This document shows, piece by piece, positions 42,557 to 54,218 of a DNA stretch of 64,000 bases. The stretch covers positions 422,807,757 through 422,871,756 of the forward strand of contig NC_081415.1 of assembly GCF_030272615.1 (NCBI RefSeq). Direction: 5' to 3'. A program made the position numbers and the translations under genes. Below the pieces are notes generated by a model. The model worked only from the letters and a program-made list of their open reading frames with translations. It made no database searches and was not told the origin of the DNA. Origin of the DNA: Cryptomeria japonica. Its lineage: Eukaryota > Streptophyta > Pinopsida > Cupressales > Cupressaceae. How positions within the stretch are numbered: the first letter of the stretch is position 1; every line of letters starts with the position of its first letter.

Positions 42557-44084
42557 TGTAGCGTAGAAATTAGGAATCATCACAAGATAAGTAGATCAAA
42601 TCAAAACATTAAACATGATAGCTCAATCAAAGAAATACTCATTGCAATGAACCTAATCACAATGCACATTCAATAGAGGTATGAAAATGAAGCATTCAAA
42701 AGAAAACATTATGCAAACCAGACTCAAGATTGAATACTCCTTCCATGCGGCTCCATTGTTGTTCTTTCCTCTTCAATAGTTTTGTGGATCTCACCTACAA
42801 GTGCTCTCACAATTGAAAGCAAAAAGCTCAAGAGTACTAGAACTAAAATTTGATAGTTTGACAGCAATTCGGATTTCAAGAAGTAATTGAAGCCATTGAT
42901 TGAAGAAAATTATCCAATTTATAGAGAAATTGGAGAAATCACAAAATTGGCATGATGCAATTCAAATGGAAATTGCAAATCAATATGTCAATTATGACAA
43001 ATTATGCACTTTCCATGCACAATTTGATTGATTGATTATGACACATTTCATGTCAAAATTGATTGATTAATCAATTATGACAATTTCATGACAAATTGAA
43101 ATGCCACTCCCATAGAATTAGGAGATGAATTAGGAGGGAAAAGGAATTAGAAATTTGAAAATTAGCAAAATGAAATTGATGACAAATTAGGAAATTGGAA
43201 TTAGAAATTGATGAAAAATAGGATTTAGTGAATTAGTGAATTAATTAATAATTTTTCATTTATTAATCAATTCACAATGAAGAATAATTAGCCAATTAAA
43301 TAAATATTTAATTGTAACGAGAAGACTTAGGATTAATAAATAATTTAGTAATCCTAGAGGAAGAAATGGCGAATTAGGTTAAATGACTAAATCATAAAAC
43401 CCTAGAAGACGAATTAGAAATGCGAAAATGACAATTAGGTCTTGATTGAAGATAATTAATGTCATGATTTGATTTTGATAAATGACCAATGCGACAAAAT
43501 GATTTGATTGATAAATGCGCCAATTGACGAGGAACAATGACAAATTGATCCAAATTGACATAATTGAGATAGATAACGATCGATGACAAATCGGTCGCAA
43601 AATGACAAAATCGACAAGAGGACAAGGATCGACAACAAAATGGATTGCAAGATGACAAGATTGAAAATGACCACGATCGATGACAAATCGATCACATGAT
43701 GACAAGATCGAACATGACAACGATCGATGACAAATCGATCGTAAAACGACAAGATTGATAAACCGATCGCCAGATGACAAGATTGAAAAGAGGACAAAAC
43801 CCTAATTAGGATTGACGATGTCCAAAATGATGACAAATAAGCATGCTCATTGATGCAATAAGATAAGTTCGATCAAAATCATGATTGGATAATGTTGTCG
43901 ACAAGACCAAATTTGAGGACGAGATGATTAAAGAATGTAGAAGAACGACTCGATGTTCGCAAATGATAAAGACGAAGTGCGAATCATAGGAGAAATGTTA
44001 ATGCGACGCAAAAACCTAAAATGAGGCAATGCACAAATGTTAAAGTATGACCTCGCAAGCGTTGACCATTTTTGGGTGTCTACA
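42557..44084 (-). mobile_element. Element I: solo gypsy-type LTR, minus orientation
   Basis: Minus-strand TGTAGACACCCAAAAATGG at 44084; the other end is TGTAGCGTAG at 42557 on plus. Flanks are ATTAA (left) and ATTAT (right), a target duplication with one mismatch. It is related along its length to element J in the opposite orientation. A CGATCG-rich minisatellite occupies 43560-43790. Confidence 0.65.
43560..43790 (-). repeat. CGATCG-rich minisatellite in element I
   Basis: Four diverged units of about 50-60 bases: ACGATCGATGACAAATCG(G/A)TCGC.AAATGACAA.ATCGA.AA. They start near 43576, 43628, 43676 and 43720. CG words are frequent here although the surrounding DNA is A/T-rich. Confidence 0.7.
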
Positions 44085-44636
44085 ATTATTATATATGAAA
44101 GAGACTTGTAATTGATGTTATGTCTTTTATTGATTATTTCATAAAAGAGTACTCGATAGTGGTGCATCCTAATGTTAGGGGTTGTTATGTAGGTAGGGGT
44201 GTGTGCAATTTAAATATTTTATTTTTAGAATTTTTTTATTTTATCAAATATGTGATTAAGGTAGATTTTTTTCAATATTTTTTTTGGATCGAAAAATGAT
44301 TGGTAAAAAGTGGTTCACGTGGACTCTTATTCTTGAACAAAATTTACTTATTACATGTTTGAGTTGACTTGTTTACACCATGCATATCTACTCTTTTTAA
44401 TTAAATATGAAGATATTGATTGGCACAACTCCATATTTAATTCCCATGCGACTAAATTTACTAAGTGCACCTTCATATTTGTGTGTCAAATAGAGGGGAG
44501 ATTTGAAATGATAGTGCCTTCAATAACATTATGAATTATATTAAATAATGCATAAGGGTTCCTCAATGATTGTATGCTTCCTCAACTCATAATACATATA
44601 TGACAAGATGCTGTTCACTTCTATTTATGTTGTTTT

Positions 44637-46180
44637 TATAGGCATCTAAAAATGGTCAATGCTTGCGGCGCCATACTTTAACATGTTCGTATGACCTTTT
44701 TTTAGGGTTTTCACATCTTATTAACACTTCTTCTATGTCGCACACTTGATCTTTATCATTTGTCGACATCTTGTCATTCTTCTGCATTCCTTCCCTCTTC
44801 GATTGTGTTTCTTGGAATTTTCAATTAGGTCTTGTCGACATCATCTTCGACTTACAATCTTTGGTCATAATAATCTTATCATGTCATTTGGACATCGTCA
44901 ATCCTAAATGATTTTGAATTAGGGTTTTGTCCTTGATATTTATCATTTTCAATTATCTTTGATCAATTATCACCATTTTCGATCCTTCTGGACCCCTTGT
45001 CAATTGTCAATTGTCAATCCCTTATCAATTTGCGACTGGTTTGTCATTCGACCTTCATCAAGTCGACCTTTTTATCAATCTTTGATCTCAATCAATCATC
45101 AAGTTCTTGTCAATTTTGGATTGATTAGTCATTGAGATTTTATCATTTGTCATCAGCCAATTTGATTCCCTTTTGTCAACTTTGATCAATTTGTTATTGA
45201 TCTTCATCAGTCAATCAATATCGACTCTTTATCAAGTCTTTATCATTTAATCATGATCGACCTTATATCAATTTCAATCTTGTCATGACCTAATTGTCAT
45301 CCCTTCACTTCTAATTTTTCTTCTAGGGTCTTATGATTTAATCATTTAATCCTATTAACCTTTCCCTCTAGGTTAAATAAATTTATTTATTTATCCTAGA
45401 TCCCTCTTGTCACAATTAAATACTTTATTTAATTGGCTAATTGTGTCCCCTTTGTGAATTAATTAATAAATGAGAATTTATTAATTAATTTTACCTTTTT
45501 CCTCATTTCTATTTTCCTAATTTCCTAATTCATCTTTCCCACCTAATTTTCTAATTTTTGAATTTCAAAAATCCCACAAATTTTTCCTTCCTAACTTTTC
45601 CCACTAATTTCTCCTCTTTTAAAGCTTCCCTTTGTCATGATTTGTGAAGCTATTTTCATGGCCAATTTGTCATATTTTTGAAAGCTATTTTTGCTCAACC
45701 ATGTCATAATTTAATGAGCAAATTTTGTAGCCAATTTGTCATAATTGATGAGCATAATTTTCTCTCAATTTGTCATCCTTTTGGCATAGAAAGTTTTCAA
45801 TCAATTTGTCATAATCATGTCATTCAATCATGCTAAATTTGAAATTTGTTGCCCTTTTCGAATGCTTGTCAATTTTAGAGGTTTTTGTTCTATTAATTGA
45901 CCACTCTTTTCGATAAAAAAAACAACCACAATTCGAGTACCCTCATGCTGTCGCTTTCGAATCCACCACTTGCAATCATCTTGCTTGCTAATATTTTGCA
46001 TTTGTAGGTGACACCCACATAATTTGGAGGCGAAATAATAACAATGTAGTCCAAGGAAGGAGATTTCTGCATATGGTTTGCACTTTTGTTTTGTAATTTT
46101 GTCTTTTTTCCTCTATTGAATGTATTAGGATTGGATTTCATTAGCAATTAGGTTTGTGGTTGCCTAATATTTATGCTTTT
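44637..46180 (+). mobile_element. Element J: gypsy-type LTR relic, plus orientation
   Basis: Starts TATAGGCATCTAAAAATGG (decayed TGTAGACACC) and follows element I motif by motif: GGTCAATGCTTGCG, CATACTTTAACAT, GGTCTTGTCGACA, TTTGGACATCGTCAATCC, an A/T palindrome zone near 45370-45500, and CCTCTATTGAATGT near 46115. The end is placed by the alignment to I, roughly. No flanking duplication found. The 552 bases between I and J (44085-44636) hold nothing recognised. Confidence 0.65.
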
Positions 46181-49100
46181 GATGCTTTCCTCAATTTCCT
46201 ATGTACAATTTCATGGCTTACTTATAGACACAGTGGCTAGAAAAGATGGGTTTAAATAATCCTTCTTAGTCAATGGAAGCAATGGGTGATGAAGGAGGTT
46301 GTGATGTAGAGTGTAAACTATGGCATGAACTTTTTCTTGAAATTGATGCAAAAAGACTTATTAGGTATGCATAGAGAGAATGTGGAAATTTGTTGGAGGG
46401 TCAATTTCAATTTAGTCATTTGTTTGACATCAAAGGGAAGGTGAAGTGTTGATGCCTTAAAGGCAATGACCCACTTCATTTACTTTATTGTATTTTGATT
46501 TGTTGTGTGATGTGTATTTTATAGTTTATTCTAAAGTGTTCTTTATTATTTGTAAATCACAAAACTCTATTTGAACATCAAAGTGCACCTACATTCACAA
46601 CATGAGAACTAGGAAACATTCTCAATAAACACACAACCACAAGAGTGCAATCAATAGAAATACAACTAATACAAAGATAGAAACATCAAAAAGGTCAAAG
46701 AGAACTTTGTTAGTTCTTAAAGATTGCAATCCTTGACTCTAGAACCATTGCTCAAAAGTAGGGAAAGGAAGAAAAGTTATTTTGAAATGGGATAGGGGTT
46801 CATAAAAAAGGAGAGGAAAGCCTTTGTCCAAGTGATATATAGAGAAAATCCTCTTATCCTTTAGTCTCTAAAATTCAAGGATGACGATCCCTGAGATATC
46901 ATTATAAGACAATAGATAAAAATGAAGAAATAACAAATATGACATAACTAGTCATGCCCTAACGGTGTCCCAAAGTATACCTTCTTAGTACAAACATAAT
47001 TGGATTAATATACGCATGAATATGCAATAAAAAATGAAGGAAAATTTTATATCACTCATGATCAATCCTCTTAAGATATATGTGTGCACACCATGGGGAC
47101 TAGAACAATATATTTGTTTATATGTTTCTAATTTAGTGGATCTCGAATGATATTTATCACTAAATAATTTTTGTAAAGATATAGATAACTCCAATTTTTT
47201 AGCCATCTAAAAGTATGAATTTAGTGATATACCTCTTAGGATTTGATACAGGTTGTAAAACTCAACTAAGCACATAGGAATAGTAGAAACTACACTAAAA
47301 CTAATAAAAAATAGGGTTTTTCAATGATATTACACATGATAGATTTGGGAGGTAATTTGTAACATTATCTTAGAAATCCACACATTTGTAAGATAATAAT
47401 ACAAATCAGACCTACATTTCTCAACCATAAGGTGACCTTTATACCAATCAAGTGTAGACCTATTGGTAATTATTGATGTTTGTGAATTAAAAATAATTAA
47501 ATAATCCATAACAAAGAAAGATAAATTCATAAGAAATAATGAAAATGAAAACTCAAATACACTTTAAAGCAATTCTGCAACCTTTACATGGATTAAATCA
47601 TCAACAACTCAAAACATTAGTAATCTTGGAGGTTGGAATACTTCATGAATAAGTCCAATCAACTATGGTGAGATTCATGACACAAATAGATCTCTAAATT
47701 TATTCATTTGGATAAGTTCTAGCAAAAAAATTAGAAGTGAAACCTAAAAAAAAGGCATTCAATAACTGATGACATAGACTAAACTAATAAGGTTGAATAT
47801 GATTTACAATAAGACCAGGCCTTGAGGAGACAAACTTACCATCAAAATATTTACGTCATTTTATCTTTAATTATTATATAGAACTTTAATTCAATATTTG
47901 ATACATCCAATACCAATAAGGTCATCAATGGATATATAGGTCAAAGGGAGTTGATTAATGTTTGGAAACATGCCCATCTACTCACATGCAATTAATAGGA
48001 GCTACCATTCTTTATAGATATAATAATGAATATCATAAATCATTAAGATAATAACTATTTTAGATAATACAAAGGGAACTGTTATTCTCCTTAAAATTGA
48101 AGATGGGATTGATATTGTGTGATCGCCAACCTTTTGATAAAAAACTAGGTCCATAACACTCAACAAAAAACTTCTAACCATAATAACTAGTTGTTAGGAC
48201 TGACTGATGCTCCATTAATCTAAATGCACCATATATGTCTTTTGATTGAAAAGTATTTAACATTTAAATAAGTAATGTCATCTCGCTATACCTCCAGAGT
48301 AATAATCATATGGTAGTCATTGATAAATCATCAAGAACAAGATAATTTATATCAAGAATATATCATGTTCCTTTATTAAATACAAGATGTGGGAAGTACA
48401 AATTATCATCATTGAAAATAAATATGGTTGTAGAACAATGTTTCAAGCACAACATCAAGTGAATTCAAGCCATTGCTAGTGCACATGCAAACTAAAAAGA
48501 ATATTATAAATAATAGAAAATCACCATTTATGAGCCAAAAATAATTATTTTCTAAATATTGGTAAGTCTCTATCATATCAAAAAGAAGATAAATGGTGCA
48601 CGTGTGAGAGGAAAGGATATATTTATTGGTGCACATTGGATGCAGAGAAATTATGTGGGAGATGATTTCCTACTATGATCTACCATCATAAACTTTGACA
48701 TTTTCCCCCAACAAATAGTGTAGAGCAATTAGATAGATGAAAGCTAATGGTCATAGGGAAACCAAGGGATATGACAAGGGATGACTAGAATGATTATCAT
48801 ATAAAAATAGTGAAGACCAAACAAGATGATAACACTAGCCATTTTATAATTAAGCATGTGCTTTGACTTAATAAGTAGTAAATAATCAATTATGAGGTTT
48901 AAAGTGTGAATGATCTCTGTGAGGCTATAATATAAGAATCGTCACCAAAGAACATATATATTAGACATGGAGAAAGGATTTAAGTACTCACATTTTAAGG
49001 TCCTATGAGCTTAGTACTAAGAAAATTCCTTCCAAGCTTAAATTATACTTCTTATTAGGGCACTAAGACGTGAGTAAATACATGACACCAAATCAAGAAC

Positions 49101-50300
49101 TTGATCTAATTCATGTAACATTTAATCAATGGTGTACAAGACCAATCTAGTGATGATATTGTATTGTCCATTATTTAAACACGTGGGATAACTATACCTT
49201 GAGATGCAATAAAAGGGCCTATACAAAATAAAAATAAAATAAATTTATTTTATTTTGATTTATTTACTTGATATTTTATTTAATTATTGATATTTTGAAG
49301 TGTTACTAGATGTCAATTTTGAAATTAAAAAAAACCTTATAGGTTCATGTGTATAATCTTTTTATTTTTTATGTTTATTTACTATTGTTTTAACTATTGA
49401 TCAAAAGGTTATTAATTGCTCTTGTCACTTGTAATATATAATTTTGTAAGTAACTAATATTATTTATATATAATTGTGAGTAGCTAATATTATTTGAAAA
49501 ACAAATCAATCTATACAAAATTAATAAATAATTTTTAATAAAACTTGTTAGAAATAATATTTAAAATATTTAAATTAACCAATTGATATATCTAACCAAC
49601 TAAAAACCATTAATAATTCATTGACTGCAATTTAACATGCTTATTTACTCTCTCTCCCCTTCAATTATTTTAAAAAATAAATCTCCTTACATTACTTTTC
49701 CCCTTCAATTCAATTCGAATTAATAATGCATTTTGAGTACCAACTTGACATTGACATATGAAAGAGACTCCTAACTGATGCAACAAATACAAGAAAAATA
49801 TAATATGGGAATTTAATATAATATGAGAATTTATAAATATTTAGTATAAAGCTTCTTGATTAGTGGGGCTGGTTTTGGTCATTGCATATTAAATCTCACT
49901 GTGAGGATTTATATGTAGATTTTTTAATTTAATGCAATTTTGGTAGAATAGAAATCTCTTAGTTTTTAGTTTTTAATATAAGAAATCAATTATTAATATT
50001 TTAAAATGTTAATCACAAAGATATTATAAAAATGATTAGATATTGTTTATCCTTTCATCACTAAACAAATTGCTATTTTCTTTTCTTTTCTTTTTGTTTT
50101 GTTTTTACAATTTGATATGTGATCAATTCTACTTAGTTATTTGATGATGAGCTCAAAAGATTTAGTTATAAATGTCAAACAATTTATAGTTAAAATAAAA
50201 ATAATTAAACTAGGTGGTCTTCTATTATTTCTTTCTTAGGTCAACCCCTTGCTCAAACTCATTGAGTTCACGCTTTGAAATGTTTTCATAAGGTATCAAG
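46181..50300. other. Long stretch without assignable feature
   Basis: No LTR pair, no protein motif and no RNA gene found. Near 46277-46372 a plus frame reads EAMGDEGGCDVECKLWHELF for 32 codons before a stop; it continues protein-like after the stop (ECGNLLEGQFQFSHLF), so it may be an old coding relic. Short minus-strand open frames at 46985-47206 and 47330-47530 are K/Y-rich and unrecognised. 49230-50000 is very A/T-rich. Confidence 0.35.
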
Positions 50301-50559
50301 ACTACCCTTGATCATTTTTCTAGGATTAGCATTTGTTTTCCTTCTTGACCACAATTCAAATTGAAGTATATGTCTTTTAATTAGGATCTTGATTGGTTTC
50401 AAACTATTATTGATTCTATTCCTACACATATGATTCATAAAATTAGGATTGAGAAGCTTCACATCTTAGTGAAAAGATTGAACATGGTATTCAAATAAAC
50501 TATTTTGCAATTATACCCACACAAGGGATATGTTTCTCTCTCTTTAAATATGCACATAG

Positions 50560-50885
50560 CTACAAAGCTAAATTGCCAATGTCTTCTAAAATCTTCTTTA
50601 GGAACTTGGCAACACAAATTTCAAACTATTTGGTTGGCTATCATTAAATCAAACCTTGCTCACTTTTCTTGATGTATTTTTTGCCAAGGCATTTTCATGA
50701 CTACTAAGTTAATACAAATTGATGTTGTCAATCCTTCTTGTCCATTCTATGGTCCACAAGAAACTCTTGGGCACCTTTTATATTTGTGTCTCATAGATCA
50801 TGTTGCCTCGAATTCGTTTGATGATTTATTTAAACTCTTCAAGATTACTTCCTTCTCTTGGAACATGGCTCTCCTTGGTGATTAG
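50560..50885 (+). pseudogene. Possible LINE reverse-transcriptase zinc-binding (zf-RVT) relic
   Basis: The plus frame ending at 50885 contains NPSCPFYGPQETLGHLLYLC. The zf-RVT domain at the C-terminus of plant LINE reverse transcriptases has CP.C...ET..HLL..C; here the second Cys is Tyr. Upstream, in the same neighbourhood but with stops, are WQHKFQTIWLAI and FCQGIF, which fit the segment before the zinc region. No upstream RT core or poly-A tail is recognised. The identification rests on one short motif. Confidence 0.35.
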
Positions 50886-52501
50886 CCAAACTTTCTACAA
50901 AATTTATCTATACTTGGCATGTTTTCAAGGTAGAAATTCATTTTAGCATTTAAAAATAGTTTTTTTGTTATATTCTCTAGTTGTTTGGCTGATATGTATT
51001 TCTCTCTTTATACTAAGGCTAGATTTATTATATTTATCTCTTATATAGTTAGGTATAGGAAAAAAATTGCACTTGAAGTGGCCCACCTCTAGGTACTTTT
51101 GGATCATTAGGATTGTTACCTATTTTTGCTAATAAGCTCAACCAGGTAGAGCTTTTATGTTTTTATGAATAGAAAGGTACATTTTATTTCTTTTGTATCA
51201 CATTCATGTGTATAAAGAAGAGAACAAAAGATTACATCATCACAGTTCATTATGCAGATGCATATGACATAGGAAATAGTGCACAATTTTTTGAGAAAAA
51301 GTAATCTATATCGATAGTATAAATGGATGATGTCTCACACAAGCCACGAGACTAACTTTTATAATACAAATGAAAGAAAACATTATGTATTTGCAGATGC
51401 AAAGATAAATAAATGTACACATAAGGAAGGGTGACTCGTCATTGCCTAAATGACAAGTCCTAACTGAGTTTCCTTGTGTCATCTTGAGTCTTCTGCCCAA
51501 CTTATATCCAGTTGTTTCTTCTTGGCTGCCCCTAGGTGCCTGCATTTAAGAGAGAGAATATTGTTAGAGCAATGAGAGTCAATATTCAATATATGCACAT
51601 GCATCTATAAATATATAATTTGATCTTCATGTGCACTAAAACAACTATGGATTCTAGTTATCATGGATGTCCAAGAACAGGAGATTATCAAAGGAAATCA
51701 TCAAATTCACTATTTTTATCTAACTAGTTTGTTTCTTGTGCAGATATACGTCAAATATTTGTTATTGTTTGATTCCTCAAATTACACATGTGGGTTAAAA
51801 TGTGGCTCCCACAAGGGTTGAGACCAACAGGTTCTCCTTTTTACAGTGAAAAAGAAGCTAGTACAACACAATGCATATTCAGAGCAAATAAACAGTCATA
51901 TTACTATTATATGATAAAAGGCTCATTGAATGATAGTATAATGCGTAGACCTCTAAGAGCGGTTACATAACAGTGAAATATTGGCTTCTCTATGTGTTCT
52001 TAGATTAGCAGTGCATCATTGTCAAGAGGTAGTCACATGGAGAAATCAAAACCATATCAACTTTTCTTAAAGCATATAGCAATTTGAGACAAAGGAGGTA
52101 GTGAGCAGTTTTCATTGAACATAATGCACAATATTATGATCTATGAACTTGTGACAGTGGAAGAGTTTTGTCTCAGTCAAGTGTAATGAGCATTCATGTG
52201 CACAAGATGGTAGCCTCAATGGACAATAAAGCATGTCATTTGATACAAGTCACAACAATAACTTATGGAAAGTAACAACAGTTCATCTAGACATCTATAC
52301 AGACAATATACAAAGGGTACATGGAGATTGTTATAAGAAAATTTCTTTTATCAATTTTGGACAAAGGAAATTCACTGTCAAAATAACAGAGATGAGCATC
52401 ACATATCTAAAGAGAACAAGCATACATAGATTCAACGGTATTGTTGCAACCTTTGACAATAGTGATAGACTCCAATCTTAAAGGACTTTTGAAGTTATGA
52501 G
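50886..52501. other. Intergenic or intronic DNA between LINE relic and element H
   Basis: No repeat and no long ORF. It holds the weak exon candidate at 51490-51554. An 82-codon plus frame at 52233-52481 has no recognisable motif. Confidence 0.3.
51490..51554 (-). other. Candidate terminal exon of a host gene (minus strand)
   Basis: On the minus strand TATTCTCTCTCTTAAATGCAG precedes GCACCTAGGGGCAG, a good plant 3' splice site (pyrimidine tract plus AG|G). After it, one frame reads HLGAAKKKQLDISWAEDSR and stops at TGA. That is a plausible short final coding exon. A second frame from the same point stays open much longer but looks unlike protein. No partner exons were found in the next kilobase upstream, so support is slight. 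Confidence 0.2.
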
Positions 52502-53795
52502 TGTAGACACCTATTTCTGTCCACTTGATTAAATGAATATATATTTGTTTAATTATCATTTATCCAACTATTAATTAAATTCACATTTAATTAATCATTT
52601 CCCTTTCTCAAACTGTATACACATAAAAATGGCTATGATCAATTAAATAAATATTTTATATTTATTTAATAATTATTCTTCTATTAAATAGTTAATTTGA
52701 AAAGATTAATTTATTTAATTCATTTTTGGTGTCTTTCTATTAATTAATATTTTATTAATTAATTCATCTATCATATTCTTCTAATTAATTAAATATCTAA
52801 TATTTAATTATTCCTCTAACCAAGTTAATTAAATATCTAATATTTAATTATCTCCTCCAATCAATTAAATATCCAATATTTAATAGTTATTCTCCTATCC
52901 TATAGTCTCAAATATTAAATAATTTCTAAATTATTTAATCCCTTTTCCAACTCACCTTCCATCTCCACTTCATCTTCCCTTTGCCAACTCATCCAACATG
53001 TGGCTAAGGAAATTAATATTTCTTAAATATTAATTCATCATTTATCTTCAACTACCAAAACTTAATGAAAATTGTGTACGTACACATATTTCATAACCAT
53101 CTCCTATATTCTCTCCAATACCCCCTACATCTTGGGAAGGACTTGAGTCCACTTGTCCTATCATGCCTAAATTTTCTCCAATCATCCCTAGATTCCCTCA
53201 GTCAGCAACCCAGTCAAGGTGAGATGAGTGACACTTGTCTTCTCCTTCCCATTTCTCTCAACCTTCACCTTTGCTCACAACCATTCAAATCTGCAGATCT
53301 GATCATGACCGTTGATCTAAGCCACATCATCTAATCCTCTCAAGGTCTATAAAATCAAGAGATTCAGTTGAGAGAGAGAGTTAGACTTCAAGAGACTTCA
53401 AATGCATTTTGCAAGCTAATCATATGCATCCGTGAGTTTTTGAAGCAAATAACAATAGCAATTATCATATATTATCATATAGCATAATAATTTTAGCATA
53501 ATCATGTAGTATTGCATATCATAATATCAGTTAACTACAAGTTATCAGTCCATTCTTCATATGCCATCTTGGAAGCCATCAGTGCATTGTTTGAGAGCAC
53601 ACCATCTGCAACCAGGAATAGTGGAGTTAGGACACAATGAGACATAAGCCATGAAGGTAATATTAGTATTTTATTTATATGTACTTCATGTAGTTTCATT
53701 GGTTGAGTTTGGATTTCTTGTAGCATTTCCATTTGTATTTTGTGAAACTAACTTATTGCAGGTAACATTCTAAGGATGAAATTCAAGTCGACACA
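52502..53795 (+). repeat. Element H 5' LTR (about 1294 bp)
   Basis: Starts TGTAGACACCTATTTC and ends AAGTCGACACA before the primer site (the end could be two bases earlier). The first 450 bases are A/T palindromes such as TTAATTAAATATCTAATATTTAATTA; the rest is mixed with a TATA box at 53348. It resembles solo LTR G in start and palindrome zone. Confidence 0.8.
53348..53354 (+). promoter_or_regulatory. TATA box in element H LTR
   Basis: TATAAAA in the context CAAGGTCTATAAAATCAAG, followed 20-30 bases later by GAGAGAGAGAGTTAGAC, a typical plant LTR promoter arrangement. Transcription would then start near 53380. Confidence 0.6.
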
Positions 53796-53816
53796 TTTTG
53801 GCACCCACTGTGGGGC
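53796..53816 (+). other. Primer binding site, element H
   Basis: TTTTGGCACCCACTGTGGGG directly follows the LTR. This TTTGGC(A/G)CCCAC(C/T)GTGGGG type of site is common in plant Ty3/gypsy elements. I leave the tRNA unnamed. Confidence 0.65.
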
Positions 53817-53846
53817 TCATAGACCTCACATATAGCTTTAAAAATC

Positions 53847-54218
53847 TCGCAAATAATAAAATTAACGCATTTGTAATGTAGATTCATGCATGTGTGAATT
53901 CTGACAACGCTTTTGTTCTGCAGGTTAACACATTTGCATCCTAGGTTAGTGCATTTGCCTTCTAGGTTAGCGCATTTGTACCATAGGTTAGCGCATGAGC
54001 ATTTTAGGATAGCGCTTTTGTTTTAAAGTCTGCACATTTGCATTATAGGTTCATGCATTTGTGTCCTGGGTTAGCACATTTGTCAAAGAAATCACACTTT
54101 TGTATCCACAGAGCAATGCTTTTGCAGTCTAGGTTAGCGTTTTTGACCTGCAGGTTAGCGCTTTTGAGCAAAAAGATAGCACATGTATTAGATTAGCGCT
54201 TCTGTTTACAAACTGACA
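53847..54218 (+). repeat. Leader minisatellite, about 15 units of 23-27 bp
   Basis: Units follow AGGTTAGCGCATTTGNNNNCT with variation (TTAACGCATTTG, TTAGTGCATTTG, TTAGCGCTTTTG, TTAGCGTTTTTG). They lie just after the primer site, in the transcribed untranslated leader. The array has stops in all frames and so is not coding. Confidence 0.85.

Noticed and set aside
43379-43836. Minus-strand open frames rich in CRSLS/SSC repeats
   Set aside because: Produced by the CGATCG minisatellite inside an LTR; all three frames give repetitive low-complexity text.
46985-48640. Possible Copia or other pol remnant on the minus strand
   Set aside because: Short K/Y/F-rich frames without DSG, DDE or YVDD motifs; similarity could not be seen by eye.
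52233-52481. 82-codon plus-strand frame as a gene
   Set aside because: No motif, no neighbours, ordinary chance length for this composition.
53847-54218. CRISPR array
   Set aside because: Repeats of about 25 bases without regular unique spacers, in a retrotransposon leader of a eukaryote.
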